This document shows, piece by piece, positions 51,218-59,051 of a stretch of DNA of 64,000 nucleotides. Below the pieces are notes generated by a model, which was given only the letters and a program-made list of their open reading frames with translations, had not been told where the DNA came from and made no database searches. Each line of letters opens with the position of its first letter. The first letter of the stretch is position 1. This stretch comes from Paradesertivirga mongoliensis (GTDB lineage Bacteria; Bacteroidota; Bacteroidia; Sphingobacteriales; Sphingobacteriaceae): positions 620,001 through 684,000 of the forward strand of contig NZ_JAFMZO010000003.1 of assembly GCF_024436395.1 (NCBI RefSeq), in the 5' to 3' direction. The translations under genes were made by a program, and so were the position numbers.

Positions 51218-51904
51218 TTATCTTTTGCAACTTCGTGTTAAAGCTTCTGTATATTCTTTTGTTATCGGTCGACCGCCGAGTTCTTTACATTCGTTATAAT
51301 ATTTCCACGCATTATCGCAGTCCTTTTTTACAAAGTAACATGCAGACATCTTAAAAAGTGTATTTTGATTTTTCGAATCAATAGAGTAAGATTTTTTAAA
51401 GTGGTTTATAGCCAAATTAAAATCTTTATCGCTATTACTTTTCATAAACCTTGTCATATAGACAGTAGCTTTGTCTGTCAGAATGTTTGAACTGTTAGGA
51501 TTTAACTTTAATCCTTCGTCGTACTGGTACATTCCACTTTCAAAATCTCCGAATGAAAAATAAATGGCACCGAAACCCCAAAACACATTTTCATTTGTTG
51601 GGTCGAGAAGCCAAGCTTGATTAAACCTATACATAGCTGTTTTTAGGTCTTGCTTATATAAATAATCAAAGCCGAGTTTAACTAGGAGTTCCGAGGCTTT
51701 ACGGTTAGTTCCAGCTTGTTTTAAATAAGTCTGTATTAGCTCTTGGTCGGATGCTTTTTGCTCTTTAGTCTTTATCGCATTTCCATATTTTGGCAAAAGG
51801 CGTATTTCAGTTTTTGCTTCTTCTTTCCAGCCCGAATATGTTATTTGTTGCCCAAATGCAAGTGTCGTAATAAAGAGAAGAATGAATGTAATATTGTATT
51901 TCAT
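51218..51904 (-). CDS. Cassette gene: exported tetratricopeptide repeat protein
   Basis: 228 residues with a signal peptide (MKYNITFILLFITTLAFGQ) followed by about four TPR-like helix pairs (e.g. AMYRFNQAWLLDPTNENVFW and ESGMYQYDEGLKLNPNSSN). A periplasmic scaffold is likely; partner unknown. Stop lies 6 bases from the core of site 2. Confidence 0.78.
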   Translation of the reverse strand: MKYNITFILLFITTLAFGQQITYSGWKEEAKTEIRLLPKYGNAIKTKEQKASDQELIQTYLKQAGTNRKASELLVKLGFDYLYKQDLKTAMYRFNQAWLLDPTNENVFWGFGAIYFSFGDFESGMYQYDEGLKLNPNSSNILTDKATVYMTRFMKSNSDKDFNLAINHFKKSYSIDSKNQNTLFKMSACYFVKKDCDNAWKYYNECKELGGRPITKEYTEALTRSCKR

Positions 51905-51921
51905 AGTCGATTAGTCGTTTT

Positions 51922-52051
51922 TTTTAACTGTTAAGGCTTGTTGCAGTTGCGGATTAATCGCACGTCACTTTCAAGCCGCACTAATGTAGTAGAAAGCAGC
52001 GAAATACCATAAACTACTTCACCCGCAATTGCAACAGAGCCTGTGTTATAC
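51922..52051 (-). repeat. attC-like site 3
   Basis: Arms GGCTTGTTGCAGTTGCGG and CCGCAATTGCAACAGAGCC pair with one extra unpaired base on the right arm, like the extrahelical base of attC sites. End core GTTATAC contains the complement of the next gene's stop codon. Confidence 0.75.
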
Positions 52052-52444
52052 GCTACCATTTTTATTTTCAATTCTCCGTCTTATTAAATGGTCAATTAGA
52101 ATAAAGCTAATTCCAGTCAAGATGGAAGCTAGAGCGAAAGAATATGGGCTTTGGCGCAAAAGTCCTGTATACAGAAACACGCTTAAAATTATCAAGTTAA
52201 GCCCAAATGCCACGACAGATGGAAGAACGTTAATTGATCTAGTAAAAGCAAGACAGAATACTAAGAGATAAAGAACTGAAGTAACAGTGAATCGCATAAA
52301 AAAGTAATATAGAGCTCCTTCCATGTTCACGTTACTCGTCACATGAAGCAGCGATAGACAATAGCCTAAAATTGCCTCGAAAAAACTTTGTCCTATGCAA
52401 TACGCAAAACCCAATGTTGATGCTCGTGATATTCTGCTTATCAT
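52046..52444 (-). CDS. Cassette gene: four-helix membrane protein, unknown
   Basis: 132 residues, mostly hydrophobic with about four membrane segments and a basic C-terminus (RRRIENKNGSV). Its TAA stop is formed within the site 3 core (GTTA). Flanking ends GTTATACGC and GCGCATAAC are complementary at 8 of 9 positions. Confidence 0.68.
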   Translation of the reverse strand: MISRISRASTLGFAYCIGQSFFEAILGYCLSLLHVTSNVNMEGALYYFFMRFTVTSVLYLLVFCLAFTRSINVLPSVVAFGLNLIILSVFLYTGLLRQSPYSFALASILTGISFILIDHLIRRRIENKNGSV

Positions 52445-52457
52445 GTTTTATGGTTGC

Positions 52458-52583
52458 GCATAACGGGTTAAGGTTTATATTGTGCCCGATTACAGCACTT
52501 CCGTGTCGGGTACCCCTAAAGTAGCTAAAAAGCAGAATAATTCGAAAACCGCTTCAACAGGCATAATTTAAACCTAGCTACCT
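52458..52583 (-). repeat. attC-like site 4
   Basis: Arms AAGGTTTATATTGTGCCCG and GGCATAATTTAAACCT belong to the TTGTGCCCG class. The end core is GCTACCT, one change from GTTACCT, so it may be damaged. Confidence 0.68.
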
Positions 52584-52681
52584 GGTAGATGTTGTTATTT
52601 CAAGTATCAGATTAGTTATCCAGAATTTTTACCGGTTCAATATGGAATTGAGTGGAAACAAACATCAATGAAATAAAAAAC

Positions 52682-53170
52682 ATGAAATCGCCTCTCTTTT
52701 CCCTAGCCCTTTTTTGCGTTATATCGCTGTCTAGCTTCAATAAGGATATTTTGAAAAATTTCTTGACAATAGGCAATAACAAATTTTCGCTTAACTCCGC
52801 CATCATAGCTAATGAGTCATATGGGATAAAACCAAAGTTTGAAGTAGATTTAATTAATCAATATGAAGACTTAACTAAAGCCAAAACCTATGTTTATTTC
52901 TCACTAACAAGTAATAACACTTCAAATCTCTCTAATGGTGTTTATCAGTTTTCCTCAGCTAATCTTAATCAACGTCTTCCATTTCAATTCAACGGTTCTG
53001 TTAAAGTTAACAATCATGTAGTAGAAATTGCTGAAGGAACTATTTCAATAGAAAATCGGAGTGGAGATTTAGATATTCAATTTATTTTGAAGTTACAAAA
53101 TGGAGATATAGCAAAGGGAATATATCGAGGTAAAGCTTTAGAAGTTAATAGAAGTAGAAGCTACAAATAG
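52682..53170 (+). CDS. Cassette gene on the plus strand: exported protein, unknown
   Basis: 162 residues from ATG 52682, with a signal peptide (MKSPLFSLALFCVISLSSF) and a beta-rich body (ANESYGIKPKFEVDL..., NGSVKVNNHVVEIAEGT). A GTG ten codons upstream is less likely. This is the only gene in the array opposite to the others, about 100 bases inside the cassette boundary, leaving room for its own promoter. Cassette ends GCTACCTG and CAGGTAAC are complementary at 7 of 8 positions. Confidence 0.7.
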   Translation: MKSPLFSLALFCVISLSSFNKDILKNFLTIGNNKFSLNSAIIANESYGIKPKFEVDLINQYEDLTKAKTYVYFSLTSNNTSNLSNGVYQFSSANLNQRLPFQFNGSVKVNNHVVEIAEGTISIENRSGDLDIQFILKLQNGDIAKGIYRGKALEVNRSRSYK

Positions 53171-53205
53171 TGTCAGCTGTAGCTTACTAGGTCCTTTACA
53201 TTTAC

Positions 53206-53343
53206 AGGTAACGTTTAAGGGCTTTGCGAAGGAAGATGGCGGATAGAAAGCACTTCGTGGTCACCTGGCACAAAACTTAATTAAATGTAAAAAAACTTCA
53301 GGATAAACATCACCGGCCATTTTTGCAATAGGCTGTGTTAGCA
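53206..53343 (-). repeat. attC-like site 5
   Basis: Arms of the GGGCTTTGCGAA...GATGGCGG / CCGGCCATTTTTGCAATAGGC class; end core GTTAGCA. The longest site (138 bp). Confidence 0.7.
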
Positions 53344-53347
53344 GAAG

Positions 53348-53707
53348 TTAATCTTTTTTTCGAAAGTAATACCCAATGTCGCGTTCAATACTAATTCGAG
53401 GTTTCCCCCAAAAAAAGCGTCGGTAAATACTGGTCTCGAAACCAGCCTTTCCAAATTCACAGCTATAGTTCAATTGTAGTCTTGAGCCATCCAATTTGTA
53501 AACTCCCTTTCCCCAAGTGTCGCTTTCAAAGTCGCCGTTTTCCTTCAAAATCAATTTGTCACCCTTACTTGGTCCTTCGGCAACAATCCACGGAAAGTCA
53601 TAAACATAGGTTCCAATAATCATGTCGGTCGTATAAAAGTTGTCGTAGGCGAAAGAAAGAACAATAAATGTCGCTGCTGAAATGGCTAGTACGGTTCGAC
53701 GGTTCAT
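53348..53707 (-). CDS. Cassette gene: lipocalin-like exported protein, unknown
   Basis: 119 residues with an N-terminal hydrophobic anchor (LAISAATFIVLSFAY) and a short beta-rich body (IGTYVYDFPW...LILKENGDFESDTWGKGVYKLDGSRLQLNY), reminiscent of lipocalin-type small proteins. Cassette ends GTTAGCAGAA and TTCTGCTAAC are perfectly complementary over 10 bp. Confidence 0.68.
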   Translation of the reverse strand: MNRRTVLAISAATFIVLSFAYDNFYTTDMIIGTYVYDFPWIVAEGPSKGDKLILKENGDFESDTWGKGVYKLDGSRLQLNYSCEFGKAGFETSIYRRFFWGKPRISIERDIGYYFRKKD

Positions 53708-53715
53708 TTAATTTC

Positions 53716-53845
53716 TGCTAACGGTTAAGGGTTAGGTTGTGTCGATTAAATGGCAGTCACCTGTCACCCAGCACTAAAGTAATTAAAAAGAAGAAAAGCA
53801 ACGAGATTCAGGTCGCCCGGGCATATTTTAAATCCTGTGTTACCT
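53716..53845 (-). repeat. attC-like site 6
   Basis: TTGTGCCCG-class arms, left copy partly changed (GTTAGGTTGTGTCG), right GCCCGGGCATATTTTAAATCC. Central AGCACTAAAGTAATTAAAAA is conserved. End core GTTACCT. Confidence 0.72.
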
Positions 53846-53965
53846 GCTGGCATTTTGTTCAGTCAATAAGTATCAAAGGCGGTCTTTATCCTGTCCCGAT
53901 AAATTGTCTCAGTAGTCCGGTAGCCAGCTTCCACATAGTTCCCTCTCGAAGTTATCTTTGAGTCA

Positions 53966-54229
53966 TCATATAACTTTATAGGAGTTTTCTCCTTTGTTTC
54001 TGAATATAAGGTCGGCAGAATCTGAATTTGAAAAATTCTTTATTTCAATACTTCCACCTTCCTCTATAAGGGTAAGATTCTTAATATTTTGTCCAGATAG
54101 GTTTTTCACATGGACTCGTACATATCCTTTTGGAATTGGCTCAGAAGTAAGAAATATTGTTGTGATAAAGTATCCTGCAGAAAGTCCGAGAACACCTCCA
54201 ATCATGAGACCTAGAATTATTTTGTTCAT
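53966..54229 (-). CDS. Cassette gene: small membrane-anchored protein, unknown
   Basis: 87 residues: one N-terminal membrane helix (LMIGGVLGLSAGYFITTIFL) and a ~55-residue outer domain. The 120 bases between its stop and site 6 show no gene. The cassette ends (GTTACCTGC, GCCGCTAAC) do not match well, suggesting an old recombination or decay here. Confidence 0.6.
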   Translation of the reverse strand: MNKIILGLMIGGVLGLSAGYFITTIFLTSEPIPKGYVRVHVKNLSGQNIKNLTLIEEGGSIEIKNFSNSDSADLIFRNKGENSYKVI

Positions 54230-54267
54230 TAATCGTCTAAGTTGTTATTCAGGTTTCGTATGCTTGC

Positions 54268-54399
54268 CGCTAACGGCTAAGGCTTTGCGAAGATGGCGGA
54301 TAGAAAGCACTTCACTATCGTCCACCACAAAGCTTAGTTAAATGTAGAGAATTTCCGAGATAAACGTCACCCGTCATTTTTGCGAAGGTGATGTTAGGG
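54268..54399 (-). repeat. attC-like site 7
   Basis: Arms AAGGCTTTGCGAAGATGGCGG and CCGTCATTTTTGCGAAGG; centre GAAAGCACTTCAC and ACAAAGCTTAGTTAAATG; end core GTTAGGG. Confidence 0.72.
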
Positions 54400-54408
54400 G
54401 CAGGTAAT

Positions 54409-54759
54409 TTATAGTCCTGCAGGCTGCTCTTTAGCCTGTCTGCTCCCCGATAAAACAAATATGTTAACAGCTATTACAATAAAAGGCGTAATTAAAAATG
54501 TCGGCTCCCATTTATTAACCGTCATAAACATTAACTGCGAAAGAACTGAGATGAAACTATAAAGAATCACACCCCATTTTTGCATTTTCCACATTCCAAC
54601 AATGGAAGGAATGCCTATTATCAAGCCGAAAAGAAAGACGGCATCGTACCATATGAAATTTTTAGTCAATGCAGTGGCGTTCGCAACAATGGCTAAAATT
54701 AAGAATATTGACAAAAGAACACAGGTTACGGTAAGTATTAAAGGTCGTTGGGTACGCAT
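54409..54759 (-). CDS. Cassette gene: four-helix membrane protein, unknown
   Basis: 116 hydrophobic residues with about four membrane segments; no motif recognised. Ten bases from site 7 and 67 bases from site 8. Ends GTTAGGGG and CCCACAAC match only in part. Confidence 0.65.
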   Translation of the reverse strand: MRTQRPLILTVTCVLLSIFLILAIVANATALTKNFIWYDAVFLFGLIIGIPSIVGMWKMQKWGVILYSFISVLSQLMFMTVNKWEPTFLITPFIVIAVNIFVLSGSRQAKEQPAGL

Positions 54760-54825
54760 CTTCTAGTCATTTTAGTCGTAGGTTAGTGAGTTTCCGTTAT
54801 CAGCTAGTCAAAGTTCTTTACTTAC

Positions 54826-54958
54826 CCACAACGGTTAGGGCTTTGCGAAAATGGCGGATTATAAAGCACTTCATTGTCACCCTGCACAAAGCTTAGTTAA
54901 AAGTAGGAAATTTTCGAGAACAACCTCACCCGCCATTTTTGCAAATGACGTGTTACCA
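54826..54958 (-). repeat. attC-like site 8
   Basis: Arms GGGCTTTGCGAAAATGGCGG and CCGCCATTTTTGCAAATGACG pair over about 15 bp; end core GTTACCA. Confidence 0.75.
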
Positions 54959-54962
54959 GCCG

Positions 54963-55622
54963 TTATTTTTCTAGCAAGTGTGCATAACGGTCTACTTTGT
55001 CCCCATGCATGACCATTATGTCTTGTTCGAAATCGAAGAATGGTTCGAGTTGCCAGTCTTCACTACCCGCAAAGCCTATTCTAGAATGAAAGTCCAGAAA
55101 GCTCCATAAATCGTTGCCCAGAATTTTCCCGTGCATTTCGTCTCCTTCGTGTGAAAAATATACTACCTCTGAAGGATTATTTCCAACTACAATAACGTCT
55201 CCATTTGCAACATCAATAATTGGCAGTTTATCTTGCCAGAGTTTTTCGGTATTTATAATAGCTTCCGTGTCATTGTATTCCGGGTCTAACGAGGCTTTTA
55301 CCCATTCCTGAAAATTGGCAAGTTGGTCTGGTAGGGAATTCAAATTCCAGTAGATGTCACCTGAAAAGTTTTGTCTAAATTCTTCGGACAGCGTTTCATC
55401 AAATTGGTAGCTAAATTCTAAATGTCGGGAAAACAGAAACAGCTTTTTTAAGTCATCAGGTAATACTTTACCTATCTGCTTTTCAATAGCATCTATTTCT
55501 GAGAGGGTTGCAGGCCGGTCGATAAAGGGCGCGATAGTTATAGTCCAGTTTTTTCGCTCGGCAATTGCAACTAACCAGTCTATTTTTTCTAGTACTTGTT
55601 TATATACGTCGGCTTCTGACAT
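54963..55622 (-). CDS. Cassette gene: SMI1/KNR4 family protein
   Basis: 219 residues. The segment ATLSEIDAIEKQIGKVLPDDLKKLFLFSR (quoted in part) is the SMI1/KNR4 N-terminal signature, and the C-half has IIDVANGDVIVVGNNPSEVVYFSHEG, typical of the fold. In bacteria these are often immunity proteins for contact-dependent or polymorphic toxins. No toxin is next to it. Start at 55622 (MSEADVYK). Cassette ends GTTACCAGCC and GGCTGGTAAC pair perfectly over 10 bp. Confidence 0.8.
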   Translation of the reverse strand: MSEADVYKQVLEKIDWLVAIAERKNWTITIAPFIDRPATLSEIDAIEKQIGKVLPDDLKKLFLFSRHLEFSYQFDETLSEEFRQNFSGDIYWNLNSLPDQLANFQEWVKASLDPEYNDTEAIINTEKLWQDKLPIIDVANGDVIVVGNNPSEVVYFSHEGDEMHGKILGNDLWSFLDFHSRIGFAGSEDWQLEPFFDFEQDIMVMHGDKVDRYAHLLEK

Positions 55623-55631
55623 CATAATGGC

Positions 55632-55763
55632 TGGTAACGTTTGGCAGATTTGCGATGGGCGGGATTTTTACCACTGAACTTTATGCGGAGCACAAAACTT
55701 TCGGCTACCACGAATGTGTCTGCGGAGCACGAAACCCCGCCTATTGCAAATGTGCTGTTAGCA
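55632..55763 (-). repeat. attC-like site 9
   Basis: Arms GATTTGCGATGGGCGGG and CCCCGCCTATTGCAAATGTG; an additional internal repeat GCGGAGCACAAAAC / GCGGAGCACGAAAC occupies the centre. End core GTTAGCA. Differs from the other classes. Confidence 0.7.
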
Positions 55764-55772
55764 ACTGTGTTT

Positions 55773-56189
55773 TCAATCATCATCTCTTTCAAATGCGTCT
55801 TTAGAATAAATTGCCATTTCAATGCCCAAAGATAATTTACCAGCAATTACTATTAACTCCTTTGGTAAGTGGTCATTTTGATTTACAATGTCGCCTTCAA
55901 GTCTGGAATAAATGGGGAAGTCAAGATATGCTGTCGTAATGTTGTGGGTTTTAAAAAGTTGCTCTATGTCGTCATAGTGTTTCGTCAAAAAGAGAATAGT
56001 GTCTTCAATTTGTCCATCTAAATCTTCCCAGTCTTTGTCAGAAACGTCAAATGAAATTTTATAGTCAGTTGTAATACGGCTTTTTCCTTGTATGTCACCT
56101 TTGTCGTAACAACTATACACAGGAACTTTGGTCATTTTTTCAAATGATTTAAATGAATCGGTGTCGCTATATACTTTTAAAACACACAT
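55773..56189 (-). CDS. Cassette gene: hypothetical protein with DUF4279-like C-terminal pattern
   Basis: 138 soluble residues. The tail LPKELIVIAGKLSLGIEMAIYS recalls the C-terminus of DUF4279-type proteins, which often act in toxin-immunity contexts; this is a weak resemblance. No signal peptide. Confidence 0.6.
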   Translation of the reverse strand: MCVLKVYSDTDSFKSFEKMTKVPVYSCYDKGDIQGKSRITTDYKISFDVSDKDWEDLDGQIEDTILFLTKHYDDIEQLFKTHNITTAYLDFPIYSRLEGDIVNQNDHLPKELIVIAGKLSLGIEMAIYSKDAFERDDD

Positions 56190-56234
56190 ATTTTATTTGT
56201 TGTTTAGTCTTTGGTTCGGTCATCATAACATAGC

Positions 56235-56294
56235 TGGTAACGGTAGGCGAATGTCTGGTGGCGACTTGTCGGGTTTTTTAAACTTGCCTACAAC
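56235..56294 (-). repeat. Partial attC-like element fused to site 10
   Basis: A second TGGTAAC core at 56235-56241 precedes site 10, followed by GGTAGGCG and, 45 bases on, its complement TTGCCTAC. It pairs with the left boundary core (GTTAGCA) with one mismatch, so it may be the remnant of an earlier site. Confidence 0.4.
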
Positions 56295-56418
56295 GTTTAC
56301 GGCTTGTTGCTGTTGCGGTATTAATTGCATGTCACTTTCAGCCCTGCACTAATGTAATAGAAAGCAGCGAAACAACATACACCACGTCAACCGCAATTGC
56401 AACAAGCCTGGGTTAGCA
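56288..56418 (-). repeat. attC-like site 10
   Basis: Arms ACGGCTTGTTGCTGTTGCGG and CCGCAATTGCAACAAGCC, the same class as sites 3 and 14; centre GCACTAATGTAATAGAAAGC. End core GTTAGCA. Confidence 0.75.
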
Positions 56419-56428
56419 GCTGGCTATT

Positions 56429-57004
56429 TTAGTCCGTAGTTATGATTATAAGTCCATTAGTCGCATTTTCACCGTATATGCTTTCGGCAACAGGTCGATC
56501 AATAATATTTATACCTATAATTTTATTTAGTTTGATGTTTTGAATCAAGTTGTATGCCTCTTTATGAAAAACTTGTTCTCCATTAACTATTAAAACGGGC
56601 TCGCCAATTTTGGGGTCTATGTCAGCCGTTGTAATTATTGGTGGCTGTCGATATTTCTTTTTTGCTTCTCCCAAATATTCTTTAATTAACTTTTTTGATT
56701 GAGTTCCTTTTGTTTGAAGAATAACAACGCCTGTTAATGGCTTACAAAGAATCACGTTGCCGACTGTGGTTCTGTCAATGTAATTAATACCAGTTAAATC
56801 CTGAGTCTGATACTTTGAAAAATGAAAAAACAATGAGTCTATTGGAATAACATGCCCATTTAAAACATAAACAACTTCGTCGTCAATCTGTGCCCCTGGA
56901 AACGTCGCTGAAATCCAAGTGTCAACATAACTTTTCGTTAAAGTTTGAGCACTCGAGACTTCGATAAGCAAGACGGTCAGAAGGGTCAGTATGAGACGTT
57001 TCAT
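56429..57004 (-). CDS. Cassette gene: exported protein with two TonB-plug-like repeats
   Basis: 191 residues with a signal peptide (MKRLILTLLTVLLIEVSSAQ). Two copies of a short unit end in GVVILQT (about residue 98) and NGLIIITTD (C-terminus); the second, VLIVNGEQVF...IIGINIIDRPVAESIYGENATNG, resembles the plug signature of TonB-dependent receptors (IYGxxAxNGVIIITT). There is no barrel. Cassette ends pair over 9 bp (GTTAGCAGC / GCTGCTAAC). Confidence 0.7.
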   Translation of the reverse strand: MKRLILTLLTVLLIEVSSAQTLTKSYVDTWISATFPGAQIDDEVVYVLNGHVIPIDSLFFHFSKYQTQDLTGINYIDRTTVGNVILCKPLTGVVILQTKGTQSKKLIKEYLGEAKKKYRQPPIITTADIDPKIGEPVLIVNGEQVFHKEAYNLIQNIKLNKIIGINIIDRPVAESIYGENATNGLIIITTD

Positions 57005-57018
57005 ATTTTTTTGCTTGC

Positions 57019-57150
57019 TGCTAACGGTTAGGGGTTTAAGTTGTGCCCGATTAAATGGCGGTCACCCGTCACCCAGCACTAAAGTAGTTAAAAAGCAGAA
57101 AAGGAACGAGATTCACGTCGCCCGGGCATAATTTAAACCCTATGTTAGCA
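57019..57150 (-). repeat. attC-like site 11
   Basis: Arms GGGTTTAAGTTGTGCCCG and CGGGCATAATTTAAACCC are nearly perfect complements; left spacer after TAAC is longer than the right. Centre AGCACTAAAGTAGTTAAAAA. End core GTTAGCA. Confidence 0.82.
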
Positions 57151-57163
57151 GCTGATGTTCTTA

Positions 57164-57661
57164 TCAGATAGATTCACCATTAGGTTTGATTTCGTGTCGT
57201 TTGTCAATTAGCTTACTGGTTGACTCTGGGGCTGGCGTTAAATATCGGTGGATTCCGACAGTCAAGATGAATATGCTTAATAACCAAAGCCAATAGCCTG
57301 AGTTTTTGTGCAGGATAATTGCCTGCCTGCCGTTTCCCGAAGTCAAAATATTTTGCCAGAATACGAAAGACAAGGCAATTCCTAATGCAATCTTCGAAAT
57401 CAATTTAGCTTTATCTTTCTTTTGGAAAAAGAGAATTATCGACCAGAGTGAAATCGGATTTGCTAGCCAAATAATCCACTCTAATAACCCTCCTCCAAGG
57501 ATTGCTATTGAGCCCATTAGAAATAAGTCCAACCCTTGAGATTTACCGATACCATTATAGTCGTTATATGTGATTGCGGTCTGAAATAAAGAAAATCCCA
57601 GCAGTGCTAAACTTATAAATACGATTAGTGTAGTTGGGTTAAATATTTGATTTAGTTTCAT
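57164..57661 (-). CDS. Cassette gene: four-helix membrane protein, unknown
   Basis: 165 residues with about four membrane segments and a polar C-terminus (PAPESTSKLIDKRHEIKPNG). No motif recognised. Cassette ends pair over 9 bp. Confidence 0.68.
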   Translation of the reverse strand: MKLNQIFNPTTLIVFISLALLGFSLFQTAITYNDYNGIGKSQGLDLFLMGSIAILGGGLLEWIIWLANPISLWSIILFFQKKDKAKLISKIALGIALSFVFWQNILTSGNGRQAIILHKNSGYWLWLLSIFILTVGIHRYLTPAPESTSKLIDKRHEIKPNGESI

Positions 57662-57707
57662 TGTACAGAGGCGTATGTGTCCGTTTGCTAGGTTTTTTAC
57701 ATTTTGC

Positions 57708-57839
57708 TGCTAACGTGTAAGGGTTTATGTTGTGCCCGATTAAAAGGCCTTCACCTGTCACCCAGCACTAAGGTAGTTAAAAAGTAGAAAAGGAACGAGA
57801 TTCGCGTCGCCCGGGCATAATTTAAACCCTGTGTTACCT
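57708..57839 (-). repeat. attC-like site 12
   Basis: Arms GGGTTTATGTTGTGCCCG and CGGGCATAATTTAAACCC; over 110 of 132 bases look the same as site 11. End core GTTACCT. Confidence 0.82.
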
Positions 57840-57853
57840 GCCGTATTTCTTTA

Positions 57854-58276
57854 TTAGACTGAAAAGCCAATATATAACATCCAACTAGCTGTCCCTGCAA
57901 TTAACAGATAAAGTCGTTGGTCATATTTTCTCTTGAAATTGTTTTCGCGTAGCTCAAACAAAGAAAGTCCAGCATGCCATTTGCCAAGAAAAATCAGAGG
58001 TGCGGTAAAGAATATTTCAATCATTTCGACCTTTTTATAACCTTCCTGTTCATTTCTCTCGAGGCGTTTTTGCTCTCTTTTCTCTTCCAGCTCAACCAGC
58101 CTTTGCCATTTGTCTAACAGTTTCTCTTCTTCCTCTTTAGTCACTCCTCGAAGCTCAAGTTCTATGGTCGCTTGGTCAATTGCTTCTTGCTGCCAATAGT
58201 CAGTAGAACTATACTTAATTCCTATAAGCGCTTCAGTCGGTCGTGAGTTTATTGGTGGGCGGAAGTTTGTCGTCAT
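57854..58276 (-). CDS. Cassette gene: membrane protein with charged helical N-terminus, unknown
   Basis: 140 residues: a charged helical N-half (QATIELELRGVTKEEEEKLL...) and two C-terminal membrane segments. Cassette ends GTTACCTGCCGTATT and its complement match over 15 bp, the longest in the array. Confidence 0.68.
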   Translation of the reverse strand: MTTNFRPPINSRPTEALIGIKYSSTDYWQQEAIDQATIELELRGVTKEEEEKLLDKWQRLVELEEKREQKRLERNEQEGYKKVEMIEIFFTAPLIFLGKWHAGLSLFELRENNFKRKYDQRLYLLIAGTASWMLYIGFSV

Positions 58277-58286
58277 TTAATACGGC

Positions 58287-58419
58287 AGGTAACGTTTTAG
58301 GTATTGCCGAAGGCGGGGAGTTTTAGCACCGAACTTCAATAGATATACTACAGTTCAAATATTACAAAAGAATTCAATAGAATTACGTCAGCCCCGCTTT
58401 TGGCAATACCTTGTTACCT
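58287..58419 (-). repeat. attC-like site 13
   Basis: Arms AGGTATTGCCGAAGGCGGGG and CCCCGCTTTTGGCAATACCT pair with two mismatches, sequence unlike other classes, so pairing but not sequence is conserved. End core GTTACCT. Confidence 0.78.
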
Positions 58420-58532
58420 GCATTCTTTTATTGTTCACGCCTAACATCATTCACTTTTTCGGTGTACCATACAATTACTTATCAAATATTTTCACATACT
58501 AATGTTAAGCAAATCCAAATTACATACTAGTC

Positions 58533-58985
58533 CTATGCAAGACTTTGTCCTATCGGTAAGTGGGTGCTTAATACGACCCTGTTCCAGAGGTTGATGGTAA
58601 TTATGGCAGTTATAATATCTGCAATTTGAGTTTCGCTAAAAAACTGTAATGCGGTTGAGTAGGTATCATCTGACAACCCATTTTGATAAATTAATGTTAT
58701 CTCTTCCGTTATCGCTAACACTACTTTTTCTTCTTCCGTAAAAATATCTTCAGCCTCTCTCCAAGCATTCAGTAAAAAGATTCGTTGGTTTGTTTCACCA
58801 TTTTTAATTGCGTCTTGAGTGTGAATGTTGATACAATAGGCACAACCATTAATTTGTGAAGCTCGGATCTTTATAAGTTCTTTGGATGTTTTAGATATGG
58901 AAGCCTTTGAAAGATACATTTCTAAACCAACCATCGCTTTTAGTGCATTTGGTGCAACTTCCTTAAAGTTAAATCGTTTTTGCAT
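58533..58985 (-). CDS. Cassette gene: carboxymuconolactone decarboxylase/AhpD family protein
   Basis: 150 residues with the AhpD-like motif GCAYCINIHTQDAIKNGE (CxxC plus His), a peroxidase-associated redox fold. It follows the Crp-type regulator gene by 66 bp on the same strand in one cassette. Confidence 0.88.
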   Translation of the reverse strand: MQKRFNFKEVAPNALKAMVGLEMYLSKASISKTSKELIKIRASQINGCAYCINIHTQDAIKNGETNQRIFLLNAWREAEDIFTEEEKVVLAITEEITLIYQNGLSDDTYSTALQFFSETQIADIITAIITINLWNRVVLSTHLPIGQSLA

Positions 58986-59051
58986 TTTATTTATTGTTTA
59001 ATTGTTTAATGCAAAATTGGAGGATAAGGAAATTAAAAGACTTAAACTGGT

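Noticed and set aside
58439..58510. GCCTAAC at 58439 and GTTAAGC at 58504 as a short attC site
   Set aside because: The cores fit the consensus, but the sequence between them has no pairing arms and lies within a cassette whose true ends match each other.
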